Source: a virus
Length of the DNA stretch: 41,292 nucleotides
Virus record (IMG/VR): IMGVR_UViG_3300035112_000010
Coordinates: 1-41,292 of that record
Direction: 5' to 3' (one strand)
The notes under the pieces are model-generated. The model had not been told where the DNA came from. It ran no database searches and saw only the letters and a list, made by a program, of their open reading frames with translations. The translations under genes and the position numbers were made by a program. Positions within the stretch are counted from its first letter, which is position 1; each line of letters opens with the position of its first letter. Of this stretch, positions 22,632-29,988 are shown one piece after another.

Positions 22632-22964
22632 CTATCTCTCTCGTGATGCAAAAACAGGAGAGCCGTCGAAGCGTCTCCAGGCTCGAATGGATCTAGGCTT
22701 TTTGATCCCGCGCTGGCGATCCTGAATGCGCTTGGTCTTGGCGATTGCCGGCACGTCCTGCGTTGCAGTCTTGATCTTGTGACATGGCGTACAAAGCACT
22801 TGGCAGTTCTCCAGCGTCGGGTCGCCACCAAGGCCATCCGCAATGCTGTGGTCATAGTGGAATTTGCCGATAGTCAGACGAGCTCCGCAGCTTTCCCCTT
22901 CGCAGCAACCATTGGCGCGGAGGAACGCATCTCGCTTTGTTTGCTTTGAAAATTCCTTCCTCAC
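22632..22964 (-). CDS. HNH endonuclease, small
   Basis: 110 residues from GTG 22964, overlapping NinB's stop (GTGA), with GGAG eight bases upstream. Zinc cysteines CCEGESCGARL at about 19-29, then HYDHSIADGLGGDPTLENCQ, with CTPCHKIK further on. This is the CxxC...DH...N...C..CH..K pattern of HNH nucleases in recombination regions. Lies among ERF, exonuclease and NinB genes. Substrate unknown. Confidence 0.85.
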   Translation of the reverse strand: MRKEFSKQTKRDAFLRANGCCEGESCGARLTIGKFHYDHSIADGLGGDPTLENCQVLCTPCHKIKTATQDVPAIAKTKRIQDRQRGIKKPRSIRAWRRFDGSPVFASRER

Positions 22965-23356
22965 GCAACACACTCCAGTTCACGAAAGCGAACCGACTTT
23001 TCGGCACCAAAAGCATAGATCAGCTCGATAAGCTCACTGATCTCTTCCTTGGTCATCTGGCTTGTTCGCATCCCAAGCGGGACGAATGTGCCGGCGTCTA
23101 TGCCTGGCACAACACGGGTTCGGCGCAGAGAAGCAGTAAGAACGTCCTTCCAATCCTCGCTTGAAAGCTTCTGGCCGTACCAATCGACTTGCTTGCTGAT
23201 CTGGCCAAGGAGGGACCACATCAGCGAGTTCTGATCGAGAGACCGGCGCGGCGCACGAAATTCTACCGTTGTTCCCTCCGGAACATTGCTGGCCCAAGTC
23301 GCAATCAAATTGCGATCGGCCCTTCCCTTGATCTCGACGATTGCGCGGGGCATCAA
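22961..23356 (-). CDS. NinB-family recombination protein
   Basis: 131 residues. RRSLDQNSLMWSLLGQISKQ, then DWYGQKLSSEDWKDVLTASL is the signature NinB segment, with MRTSQMTKEEISELIELIYA toward the C-terminus. NinB binds single-stranded DNA and aids recombination in lambda. It lies directly downstream of the exonuclease and ends at the HNH gene. Stop and start overlaps tie it into the operon. Confidence 0.88.
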   Translation of the reverse strand: MMPRAIVEIKGRADRNLIATWASNVPEGTTVEFRAPRRSLDQNSLMWSLLGQISKQVDWYGQKLSSEDWKDVLTASLRRTRVVPGIDAGTFVPLGMRTSQMTKEEISELIELIYAFGAEKSVRFRELECVA

Positions 23357-23988
23357 GCAGCATCCTTCTCGCCGTACAGACTGTTAAGCTGAGAAAGTTT
23401 GACTGCCATTTCGAGAAGAAACGAAGCGATCTCGGTCTCAAGGTCCGAAATGCGCCTCGGATCGCGGGACACTCGCCTGATGAACAAGCGCATGTTTTCC
23501 GGCATGCGCGGATCATAGGAGACGAAATCGCACCAGGCCCGGCCCGTGCAAGCCATCTGAAACTGAATCTGCGCTTCATATTTGGAAGGGATGCCTTGGC
23601 CGAGCAGCGTTTCCAGATGTGTCGCTGTATTCGGGCACTTGATCTCAACCAAGCCATCTTCACCAACCAAGCCGTCAGGTGAGCATCCGGCTTGATCGAT
23701 CGAGGGGTGCGGCACAAACGCAACTTCCCGCACCGTTACACCCTGATAGAACTCATATGCCGCGCGAGCTTCCGGCTCAGTCTCGGTCCCATGCTGCATG
23801 GCCGCGTTGGTGTAGGCTTCAGCAACCGTTCCCGTAAGGCGCTCGGCAATCAACTGCGCCAAGTAATTCGCCCGCGAAGCCGAATAGCCGGTCTTGGTCT
23901 TGGCGATGACATCGGCAACGCGAGAGGCAGTTACTTTGCCCAAGCGAAGCTGCTTCCATTCGTCGGAACCTTGGATGATTTCGCTCAT
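23353..23988 (-). CDS. YqaJ-type exonuclease (lambda exonuclease family)
   Basis: 211 residues. The N-terminus MSEIIQGSDEWKQLRLGKVT with ASRVADVIA fits the W...R...TAS start of YqaJ recombinases. Nuclease motif: SPDGLVGEDGLVEIKCP near 103-119 (the D...ExK pair). Q-x-Q-F-Q-M-A-C follows (EAQIQFQMACTGRAWCDFVS). It would resect DNA ends so that the ERF protein can anneal. The ATG overlaps the ERF stop. Confidence 0.9.
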   Translation of the reverse strand: MSEIIQGSDEWKQLRLGKVTASRVADVIAKTKTGYSASRANYLAQLIAERLTGTVAEAYTNAAMQHGTETEPEARAAYEFYQGVTVREVAFVPHPSIDQAGCSPDGLVGEDGLVEIKCPNTATHLETLLGQGIPSKYEAQIQFQMACTGRAWCDFVSYDPRMPENMRLFIRRVSRDPRRISDLETEIASFLLEMAVKLSQLNSLYGEKDAA

Positions 23989-24707
23989 TTTGCTGCCCTC
24001 TTCTTGTTCAGAGCGGCGATAGCGCGGGGGAAGTCCTTGGTAGTGATATCGGCCAAGCCTCCAACCTTGAAGTACCGGCAGAACGCTTCTTTGTCGGCCC
24101 CGACTTCATCAGCGAGAGCCACAAGCTGTTCCACCTGTTCAAGTGTGATGGCTTCAGCCGATCCCGCTGCGTTGCCGTCATCGTCTTTCGCCGCTGCAAG
24201 TCCAAGCATCTGCACCAGCGAATAGCGCTGCAGATAGGTCAGGGTCGATCCAATCGCCTGGATAGCGTTCTTATTGCCAGTCGTGTCTGCACCGGCTGAC
24301 AGAGCCGTTTCTTCGCTGTGGCCATGGCCGAACAGGACGCAAGTCACCATGATCGACTTTTCAGTCTGCACGGTCTTGAAGCGATAGGAGAGACCATGTC
24401 GGCCTAGAATGGGATCGATCGCTTTCGCAATTGCGGCAAAATCGGCATATTTCTTTTCGTTGTGGCCAGTGGCATTGCGGATCACGATAGGGATTTCTCC
24501 CTTCGCTGCGGCCAAAGCCTGCTCGAACGCCTTACGGGCATTGGCGCTTTCCCAGCGCTCCTGCAAACTCATGAGTTTTTCCAGCACATCGATGTCTGCG
24601 CCCGAGGCGACGGCGCGGTTGAGCATATCCATCGGAGTGACAGGCTGAACCATCGTCGGGGCAGTCTCCTGCGGAATGATGCTGACTTTCTCAACTGCGT
24701 TGCTCAT
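23985..24707 (-). CDS. ERF-family single-strand annealing protein
   Basis: 240 residues. GHNEKKYADFAAIAKAIDPI, followed by LGRHGLSYRF is the classic ERF block, and GNKNAIQAIGSTLTYLQRYS follows as the conserved annealing-protein motif (G.a..Y..Ry.l). The C-terminal part is helical with basic residues. Works with the exonuclease next to it, a Red-like pair, for recombination and possibly circularisation. Confidence 0.92.
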   Translation of the reverse strand: MSNAVEKVSIIPQETAPTMVQPVTPMDMLNRAVASGADIDVLEKLMSLQERWESANARKAFEQALAAAKGEIPIVIRNATGHNEKKYADFAAIAKAIDPILGRHGLSYRFKTVQTEKSIMVTCVLFGHGHSEETALSAGADTTGNKNAIQAIGSTLTYLQRYSLVQMLGLAAAKDDDGNAAGSAEAITLEQVEQLVALADEVGADKEAFCRYFKVGGLADITTKDFPRAIAALNKKRAAK

Positions 24708-24805
24708 GCGCGCTCGCTCCGGTCAGAGATGACAGTGGCGGACCAACAGACCGCGACTGCCACGAGGCAGAACACGGTGAACGCACCTGCGATGAAAGCG
24801 ATCAT
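24704..24805 (-). CDS. 33-residue membrane peptide
   Basis: MIAFIAGAFTVFCLVAVAVC, then WSATVISDRSERA. One membrane helix with a short tail. Start and stop overlap the flanking genes by four bases each (ATGA junctions). Real by coupling, though tiny. Function unknown. Confidence 0.5.
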   Translation of the reverse strand: MIAFIAGAFTVFCLVAVAVCWSATVISDRSERA

Positions 24806-25059
24806 CTGGCCATCTCCTCTTGCACGCGCCCCATGGTCTCGGCGAACTCCTCTGGGCTCGGCCGGCGCTCGGCGAACTGCCGTAGCAGCGAGTCCATGCG
24901 GTCATATGCCGATGCGGTCGCGTCAATCTTCGCGCCGGCTGCCATCGTGCGAGCGTACTGCTCGATCAGATCGGCGCCGTCCTGCAGGTCGATCGTCTTG
25001 ACCAGCACGGCGATCTCGATGGCGGTGGGGATCTTGGCGGGGGTGAGGAGTTCACGCAT
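24802..25059 (-). CDS. Small helical protein, unknown
   Basis: 85 residues starting MRELLTPAKIPTAIEIAVLV, then helices with charged patches (ARTMAAGAKIDATASAYDRM). It follows the first gene after the left promoter. No family recognised. Confidence 0.5.
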   Translation of the reverse strand: MRELLTPAKIPTAIEIAVLVKTIDLQDGADLIEQYARTMAAGAKIDATASAYDRMDSLLRQFAERRPSPEEFAETMGRVQEEMAR

Positions 25060-25357
25060 GGGCGAGTTCCTCCTCGATCGCGTTGTTCACGGCATCCTGC
25101 ACGCGCGGGCGCCATTCATCATCGAGGCGATCGAAGATCATGGAGTGAAGCGGCGTGCCGCGATCGACCATCACAACGCGCGGCAGCCATCCGCCCGATG
25201 GCGCCTTGGCATATCCTTCAAGGTAGATTTCGGAGATGCCCCACTGGCCGTCAGGCCAGTAGTTGAGGAGGGCGGACCCATTTACCAGGCCGGCATCAAT
25301 GCCGCCGGTGACGAGGAGAGGAAGTTCCTCGAACTTGTAATCGAGCTGGCGAGCCAT
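25052..25357 (-). CDS. First gene of the left early operon, unknown
   Basis: 101 residues: MARQLDYKFEELPLLVTGGI onward, with aromatic strand-like segments (YWPDGQWGISEIYLEGYAKA) and a helical end (NNAIEEELAHA). AGGAG lies eight bases before the ATG. About 25 bases of untranslated leader separate it from the left promoter. Role unknown; as the first early gene it may be a regulator. Confidence 0.5.
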   Translation of the reverse strand: MARQLDYKFEELPLLVTGGIDAGLVNGSALLNYWPDGQWGISEIYLEGYAKAPSGGWLPRVVMVDRGTPLHSMIFDRLDDEWRPRVQDAVNNAIEEELAHA

Positions 25358-25381
25358 GGCGATCTCCTGTTCTGGAGACCA

Positions 25382-25424
25382 CCTTAAGGACAGTCGGTCC
25401 TAGGTGTCAAGGACTATTTGTCCT
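25382..25424 (-). promoter_or_regulatory. Left promoter with operators O1 and O2
   Basis: Read on the minus strand: -35 TTGACA at 25405-25410 and -10 TTAAGG at 25382-25387, spacer 17. Operator O1 (AGGACAGTCGGTCCT, 25387-25401) occupies the spacer. Operator O2 (AGGACTATTTGTCCT, 25410-25424) overlaps the far end of the -35. Centres are 23 bp apart. Bound repressor would block polymerase. Sites seen; binding inferred. Confidence 0.65.
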
Positions 25425-25439
25425 AAGAGCCAATATTTT

Positions 25440-25760
25440 TTAGGCGGCGTTTTTGGATCGCCTTCGAACGCGCGGCTTTGGTGCTGGCTCGATATCTGGC
25501 GTGATCTCAGGAATTGAGGCGACTTTCATGCGCCCTTGGCCGGTCATGAGCCATTCCATGTCAATCCTGGCGATGAGACAGAACCTGCGGACGAGATGGT
25601 GCGGGAGTAAGCTGCGGCCCTCGTACTGCTTATATTTATCCTGAGGCATGCCCAAAGCCTCGGCCATTTGCCATTGCTTCCAGCCAAGCGCCACGCGCGC
25701 TTGGGCGACACGGGCCATAAACGCCTGCTTATATTCAGTTTCTGTCTCTGAGTCCGCCAT
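25440..25760 (-). CDS. CI-like repressor, short, no autocleavage domain
   Basis: 106 residues from ATG 25760. A XRE-type helix-turn-helix spans about 16-60 (ARVALGWKQWQMAEALGMPQ, then DKYKQYEGRS). The C-terminus is short and basic (KPRVRRRSKNAA). There is no LexA-type Ser-Lys protease domain, so induction would not go by RecA cleavage. The gene is divergent from Cro and its start is next to operator O3, giving likely self-control. An upstream in-frame extension into the switch region is not credible. Confidence 0.8.
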   Translation of the reverse strand: MADSETETEYKQAFMARVAQARVALGWKQWQMAEALGMPQDKYKQYEGRSLLPHHLVRRFCLIARIDMEWLMTGQGRMKVASIPEITPDIEPAPKPRVRRRSKNAA

Positions 25761-25761
25761 A

Positions 25762-25806
25762 CGGACAGTGTGTCCTAATGATAATTCACGGTCCAAGGAC
25801 ACTTTG
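25762..25806 (-). promoter_or_regulatory. Operator O3 and candidate repressor promoter
   Basis: O3 (CGGACAGTGTGTCCT, 25762-25776) sits immediately upstream of the repressor ATG. On the minus strand TATCAT (25778-25783) is a good -10 and CAAAGT (25801-25806) a poor -35, as expected of a promoter that needs an activator. A degenerate operator half-site (AGGACACTTTGGGCT, 25796-25810) lies over that -35. Inferred: repressor helps or blocks its own promoter according to which site is filled. Confidence 0.5.
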
Positions 25807-25809
25807 GGC

Positions 25810-25838
25810 TTGTTTTTAAGGACAGGCTGTCCTATGCT
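25810..25838 (+). promoter_or_regulatory. Right promoter with operator O5
   Basis: -35 TTGTTT at 25810-25815, -10 TATGCT at 25833-25838, spacer 17. Operator O5 (AGGACAGGCTGTCCT, 25819-25833) begins three bases after the -35 and its last T is the first T of the -10. This is the same phase as operator O1 in the left promoter. The -10 ends only seven bases before the Cro ATG (25846), so the transcript may be leaderless. Confidence 0.65.
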
Positions 25839-25845
25839 CTGAGGC

Positions 25846-26112
25846 ATGACGCAAATTACTTCGTTCAGGTCGATCGTTGAGCTTTGGGGCCCAAAGGACG
25901 CGCATGGAGCGCGCCTGGCGATGGGCTCCGAGATCGGAGCATCAGCCGGACTTGTAACCAAATGGTGGCAGCGGGACTGGATTCCGCCTGAGTGGTGGTC
26001 TGCTGTGCTGTCAACGGAGAAATCCCGCGACGCTGGAGTGACAGCCGATCTCCTTGCGCGCTTGGCCGCCCGTCGCACTTTCACAGCAGACGCCTGTGAG
26101 GCGAGCCAATGA
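25846..26112 (+). CDS. Cro-like regulator (short HTH)
   Basis: 88 residues: MTQITSFRSIVELWGPKDAH onward. SEIGASAGLVTKWWQRDWIP, followed by PEWW, is a helix-turn-helix like those of carph-isopro/YdaS-type Cro proteins. It is the first plus-strand gene after the right promoter, divergent from the repressor. GAGG just before the ATG is too close to be a normal site, agreeing with a leaderless start. It should compete with the repressor for AGGAC-N5-GTCCT operators. Confidence 0.7.
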   Translation: MTQITSFRSIVELWGPKDAHGARLAMGSEIGASAGLVTKWWQRDWIPPEWWSAVLSTEKSRDAGVTADLLARLAARRTFTADACEASQ

Positions 26113-26473
26113 GCTCGCCCATTCCAAATGACGCTCATAAAAATTGCCCCCGTCGGGCCCCGGATTTTGCGCGCGGCTGCTCCGCGTCTGTTCCTTCGCT
26201 CTTGGCCGTGAGCACTCTTTGGGATCGCGCTCACGACGGGGAGCATCCAACCACAGCGCGCAGGTTTCTGTCACGAAGAATTCGCCGTTCAGACACAATC
26301 GTGAAAGCGGTGTGTGTCTTTCGCGCATCCTCCGGTAGTGCATCGGCAACCGGAAATATAGCGCGACATTCCGTAAAGATACGGTCAGCTCGACTGACAG
26401 ATGATTCAGTGAAATCGATTGCGGTGTCTCAGTCTGGGACATGTGTTTGTCCTGTGCATGTAGGGGTGCGTTC
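26113..26473. other. Weakly coding stretch between Cro and the next gene
   Basis: About 360 bases without a well-supported gene. A plus-strand frame (26109-26744, ATG overlapping the Cro stop) and a minus-strand frame (26011-26443, with AGGA seven bases before its ATG) both stay open, but neither shows the G/C-rich third positions or protein-like composition of the neighbours. A palindrome, GTCAG-CTCGA-CTGAC, lies near 26378. It may hold regulatory sites or a degenerate gene. Confidence 0.4.
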
Positions 26474-26764
26474 ATGCGTTCAGTATCGGGGGCGCAGCAC
26501 GCGCCGGCTATCGAGATCGACCGACAGGCAAGTCGCGAGGACGACAGATTTGTCGGCGATGCGCTCGCAGGGATCTGCAAGCTCATCCTTTGGCCTGAGA
26601 ATACAGCTGCTTACCTCGCGGCCGCTGCGAAGTGCAGCACGCGTCAGGCCGAGCGCTTCCTTGGCGGGCACTGTGAATGGTCCGGCGCGGCGCAAGCCGC
26701 CGTTATCACCGAAGTTCTCAATCGTCGCGGCATGCGGAACGTGAAGATCGTTCCGCGCCGCTGA
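26474..26764 (+). CDS. Helix-turn-helix-like small protein (CII-like position)
   Basis: 96 residues from ATG 26474, with AGGGG seven bases upstream; a longer upstream ATG exists without a site. WPENTAAYLAAAAKCSTRQA, then ERFLGGHCEWSGAAQAAVIT forms the helix-turn-helix: A..L...A.CS.R.AERFL. Such proteins follow cro in many alphaproteobacterial phages. A CII-like role is inferred from position. Confidence 0.6.
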   Translation: MRSVSGAQHAPAIEIDRQASREDDRFVGDALAGICKLILWPENTAAYLAAAAKCSTRQAERFLGGHCEWSGAAQAAVITEVLNRRGMRNVKIVPRR

Positions 26765-26827
26765 GTTCTATTTTGTGAGTGCGTCCTACGCCTGCAGGGG
26801 GCAGGTGACATCATCGTCTAGGCGCGC

Positions 26828-27163
26828 ATGCCTTTTTCTATGCCTCGTCGCCGCAATAAATTCGGCGCCAAGTCGATCGTGGTCGACAATATCCGGTTTG
26901 CGAGCCTTGCCGAGGCCCGGCGCTATGAGCAGCTCAAGCTGCTCGCGCGCGCATGCGATATCCGCAATCTCGAACTTCAGCCTGAGTTTCCGTTCCTGAT
27001 GAACGGCGAGAAGATTTTCATCTATCGCGCGGACTTCGCGTATTTCCGCGGCGAGACCAGGATCGTCGAAGACGTGAAGGGCGTCAGCACGCCGCTTTAT
27101 CGTCTGAAGAAGAAGCTCATTGAGGCGGCCTACCACATCGAGATCGTCGAGGTGGGCCGATGA
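26828..27163 (+). CDS. DUF1064 phage protein (nuclease-like fold)
   Basis: 111 residues. The block RRRNKFGAKSIVVDNIRFAS, then LAEARRYEQLKLL and IYRADFAYFRGETRIVEDVK matches DUF1064: E.rRy..L.lL ... Y.aDF.Y ... vvEDvKg. The D...ExK-like arrangement (residues Y-R-A-D-F ... E-D-V-K) suggests a PD-(D/E)XK-type nuclease such as a Holliday-junction or Vsr-like enzyme. Function unproven. ATG overlap ties it to DUF1376. Confidence 0.8.
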   Translation: MPFSMPRRRNKFGAKSIVVDNIRFASLAEARRYEQLKLLARACDIRNLELQPEFPFLMNGEKIFIYRADFAYFRGETRIVEDVKGVSTPLYRLKKKLIEAAYHIEIVEVGR

Positions 27164-27771
27164 GCCGTCCTTGGATGCCGCTCTATGTGGCCGACTATCA
27201 GGCGGACACTGCGCACCTCACCACGACTGAGCACGGGGCGTACCTGCTGCTCATCATGTTTTACTGGACGAAGGGTGGATTGCCAGAAAGCGAGGAGGCG
27301 ATCCGGCGCGTGACGCGCATGACCGCCCGCCAATGGTCGCAATCTCGCGACGTTCTGAGGTCGCTGTTTGGAGACGAATGGCGTCACAAGCGAATTGACG
27401 AGGAACTGGCAAAAGCCGTTGAAAAGTCTCAGGTCAATTCAGCGAACGCAAAGCGACGGCACAGCGAACGCACTGCGGACGCAAAGCGTTCGGATACACA
27501 ATCACAATCACATAAGAAAGATGCCGCTCCCGCGGCGTCTGATCCTGAAATCGATCTGTTCCGCCGCGGTCGGGAATTGCTGGGCAACAGCGCTGGAGGA
27601 CTCGTCAAGCAACTCCTCCAGGCGAAGGGCGGGAAGATTACCGACGCTCGCGCTGCGCTGGAGACCGCGGCGGGCAAGAGCAACCCACGGGAATACCTCG
27701 GGGGGGTGATCCGCAAAAAACGCGACGACGATCAGCCGCAATGGCTCGACGGCATTCCGGGGGTGCTCTGA
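27160..27771 (+). CDS. DUF1376 (YdaU-type) replication-region protein
   Basis: 203 residues. Starts MSRPWMPLYVADYQADTAHL, then TTTEHGAYLLLIMFYWTKGG, a clear DUF1376 N-terminal block. A basic polar stretch around 75-125 may bind DNA. The C-terminal part (AALETAAGKSNPREYLGGVI) resembles the tail of replication-initiation proteins. It directly precedes a helicase, so an origin-binding or helicase-loading job is inferred. Confidence 0.85.
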   Translation: MSRPWMPLYVADYQADTAHLTTTEHGAYLLLIMFYWTKGGLPESEEAIRRVTRMTARQWSQSRDVLRSLFGDEWRHKRIDEELAKAVEKSQVNSANAKRRHSERTADAKRSDTQSQSHKKDAAPAASDPEIDLFRRGRELLGNSAGGLVKQLLQAKGGKITDARAALETAAGKSNPREYLGGVIRKKRDDDQPQWLDGIPGVL

Positions 27772-28607
27772 TGGCCGAGATTATCGAACTTCCGGATATT
27801 TCGGTGCCCGCCGGTTTGTATTCGCTGGCGGACCTGCCGCAGCGGGGATCTGTTGCTAGACAGGCGTTCAAGGCTGGATGGCCCGAGCTCGACTCGATCC
27901 TGAAATTCTATCTCGGCCAGTTCATCGTGCTGACGGGCATCGCCGGCCACGGTAAATCTACGTTCATCCTGAACGTTTTGATGAAGCTCGCGAAGGATCG
28001 CGGCGTCGGGTCGTTCATGTACGTTCCGGAGAACGAGAGCCATTTGCTCGAAAAGCTGCGGCTAATCTGGCCAGGAAACGAACAATCCTTTCAGCATTTC
28101 TGCCGTTCGCAGTGTTCGATTCAATCCGCGGTTCCGCATCAGCATTACGAGCCGGCGCATACGATTCAGTGGGTTCTCGATCGTGCCGAATGGGCGGTTG
28201 TTCATCGCAAAGCCGAGATCGTGCTGATCGACCCTTGGAACGAACTCGATCGCGCTCGCAAGCGCGATGAAATGATGACGGACTACATTGGTCGCTGTCT
28301 GATGGAGATCAAGGATTTTTGCCGATCTCTCGGCGCCATCGTTGTCATCGTTGCGCACCCGACGAAGGCGATCACGCAGACTGGCAACCGCGTTGTGAGC
28401 CTTGCAGACATCGAAGGCTCGATGAATTGGTACAACAAATGCGACAACGGTCTGATTGTTGTTCGTGAGGCTGGCAACACGGCCAAGGTGATCAGCGCCA
28501 AGGTGCGCGAGATCGGCGCCGGCAAGATCGGCAGCTGCAGTTTCTTCGTTGATCCGAATACTGGAAAATTCACCCCTCAATACGGGAGCGATTGCGATGT
28601 CATGTGA
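27771..28607 (+). CDS. DnaB-type helicase ATPase domain
   Basis: 278 residues from ATG 27771, overlapping the previous stop. Walker A is GIAGHGKST at residues 56-64. Walker B is IVLIDPWNEL near 150-159. VIVAHPTKAIT follows as the sensor-like motif, and DIEGSMNWYNKCDNGLIV and VREAG near the end are DnaB/RecA-like C-terminal motifs. It lacks the DnaB N-terminal domain. With DUF1376 it is the likely replication engine; the phage must use host polymerase. Confidence 0.85.
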   Translation: MAEIIELPDISVPAGLYSLADLPQRGSVARQAFKAGWPELDSILKFYLGQFIVLTGIAGHGKSTFILNVLMKLAKDRGVGSFMYVPENESHLLEKLRLIWPGNEQSFQHFCRSQCSIQSAVPHQHYEPAHTIQWVLDRAEWAVVHRKAEIVLIDPWNELDRARKRDEMMTDYIGRCLMEIKDFCRSLGAIVVIVAHPTKAITQTGNRVVSLADIEGSMNWYNKCDNGLIVVREAGNTAKVISAKVREIGAGKIGSCSFFVDPNTGKFTPQYGSDCDVM

Positions 28608-28788
28608 TGAAGTCAAGAGGTCGACGTTGGCCACGCTCAATGAGATTGCGGTCGGTGAGGCCGAGTTTAAGGCGCGGCATAGCATCGATGTCCGCGACGA
28701 AGACGAGTGGATGCAACTGCGTGACATCGTGGCGCGGATCGAGCGCAAGCTGATGGCGAAGCTGCCAGCAAAGGATGCTGCCGAATGA
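28597..28788 (+). CDS. Small acidic helical protein
   Basis: 63 residues from ATG 28597 (GGGAG eight bases upstream). MSCDEVKRSTLATLNEIAVG, then EAEFKARHSIDVRDEDEWMQ. Overlaps the helicase by 11 bases and the LuxR-type gene by four. No family recognised; may be a helicase partner. Confidence 0.5.
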   Translation: MSCDEVKRSTLATLNEIAVGEAEFKARHSIDVRDEDEWMQLRDIVARIERKLMAKLPAKDAAE

Positions 28789-29048
28789 CTCCGCTGACGC
28801 CACGAGAGCGCGAGGTATGCGAACTGCTCTGCCTCGGGAAGGTCAATAAGGAAATTGCGACCGAACTCGGGATTTCCTCCCGTACCGTCGAAGATCATCG
28901 CGCGATCATCCTGCGCAAGTGCGATGTGCGCAACGTGGTCGAGTTGGTCCGCGTCGTCTACGGGCTCAAGGAATTTGGTCCGACTGCCAGTCCATCAATC
29001 ACACCCGAGCGGGGGCTCGAAGATGCCGTTTCAAACGCACAATCCTAG
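28785..29048 (+). CDS. LuxR/FixJ-type DNA-binding regulator
   Basis: 87 residues. PLTPREREVCELLCLGKVNK, then EIATELGISSRTVEDHRAII is the canonical LuxR helix-turn-helix (T.RE.EVL.L...G..NKeIA..L.is..TVe.Hr..i..K). No receiver domain, only the output domain with a short tail. Its gene overlaps GcrA by 26 bases. Probably a phage transcription regulator; target unknown. Confidence 0.9.
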   Translation: MTPLTPREREVCELLCLGKVNKEIATELGISSRTVEDHRAIILRKCDVRNVVELVRVVYGLKEFGPTASPSITPERGLEDAVSNAQS

Positions 29049-29547
29049 GCTATCCGACGTGTGGACGACCGAGCGCATTGCATTGCTGCTCAAGCTGGAT
29101 GCTGAGAATGTCCTGAGCCGCGCGCAGATCGCCAACGAGCTCGCAGCCCGCACCGGGAGCTGCTTCACCCGCAACGCCGTGATCGGCAAGCTGATGCGCC
29201 TCGGGGTGCCGAAGAAGGAACGTCCGGACCGCAAGCCGCCCTACATGCCGCGGCCGCGATATCTCCCAGGCCGATCGAGCGCGGGACCGCGACCAGCTCC
29301 GGCGCCACGACCGGTCTCCGAGCTCATCCAGGATTCGCTGCGCCTGTCGCTGTTCGATCTGACCGAGACGACATGCCGCTATCCGACCAATGACGAGCCG
29401 TGGGAATTCTGCGGACATCCGATCTGCGCCGGCAGCTACTGCGCCTTGCACGCCCAAATTTGCTATAATCCTCGTGAACCACATGTGCCGCGCCTATCGA
29501 GGCAGCAGCACATCCGGGCATGGAAGCTGAAATGTCAGGCCGCATGA
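29023..29547 (+). CDS. GcrA-family cell-cycle regulator
   Basis: 174 residues. The N-terminal domain (WTTERIALLLKLDAENVLSR, then NAVIGKLMRLGVP) is the GcrA helix-turn-helix with its hallmark NAVIGK. A basic P/R linker follows. The C-terminus (ETTCRYPTNDEPWEFCGHPI, then CYN) is the sigma-70-contacting domain with C..P......FCG..... In Caulobacter and relatives, GcrA activates promoters methylated at GANTC. Here it may retarget host RNA polymerase. Start at 29023 overlaps LuxR-type gene. Confidence 0.9.
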   Translation: MPFQTHNPRLSDVWTTERIALLLKLDAENVLSRAQIANELAARTGSCFTRNAVIGKLMRLGVPKKERPDRKPPYMPRPRYLPGRSSAGPRPAPAPRPVSELIQDSLRLSLFDLTETTCRYPTNDEPWEFCGHPICAGSYCALHAQICYNPREPHVPRLSRQQHIRAWKLKCQAA

Positions 29548-29988
29548 ATGAAGCTCTGCCGCTGTATCGATTGCGAAATCATTCGCATGACCTTCAGCGT
29601 ACAGTCTTACCGCGAATACCTCGAGCTTGAGAGAAGATTGGGAATGGGACGACTGAGCGAGAAGATGGCGGCCGCGGCCGCAGTGGCTCCCCGGCAGGCG
29701 GCCAAGATCGAAGCGAGGGCTGACCGTATTATTGCGGCTGAGCCTGAGATCGAGCGCATGACCGAGGAATCCTTCTCCGCTCATGAAGCCATCCTTGCTG
29801 AGGCAGAGAGGGGCCTAGGAGACGTTTTGCACGCTTTGGCGGGGTCAACCAACGGCGCCCCTTTAGAGCTCTCCAGCGCCTCGCCAGAGTCACCTGGAGG
29901 CCGTCCCTCTCAACAGCTGGGCTCCCCCGCGTCCAGTGAGCCCAGCGCGAGCGGAGACGCCCCCCAGAAGGACGTTTTTCATGCCTGA
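29548..29988 (+). CDS. Unrecognised small protein, P/S-rich tail
   Basis: 146 residues: a short Cys-containing start (MKLCRCIDCEIIRMTFSVQS), a helical middle (AEPEIERMTEESFSAHEAIL), and a low-complexity P/S/A C-terminus (ASPESPGGRPSQQLGSPASS). Overlaps the next gene by eight bases. No family recognised. Confidence 0.5.
   Translation: MKLCRCIDCEIIRMTFSVQSYREYLELERRLGMGRLSEKMAAAAAVAPRQAAKIEARADRIIAAEPEIERMTEESFSAHEAILAEAERGLGDVLHALAGSTNGAPLELSSASPESPGGRPSQQLGSPASSEPSASGDAPQKDVFHA

Noticed and set aside
26011-26443. Minus-strand frame opposite Cro and its downstream gap
   Set aside because: Has AGGA before its ATG but would run antisense to Cro; composition ambiguous, so kept only as a note in the gap entry.
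26109-26744. 211-residue plus frame after Cro
   Set aside because: S/R-rich, poor third-base bias, and overlaps the better-supported gene at 26474-26764.
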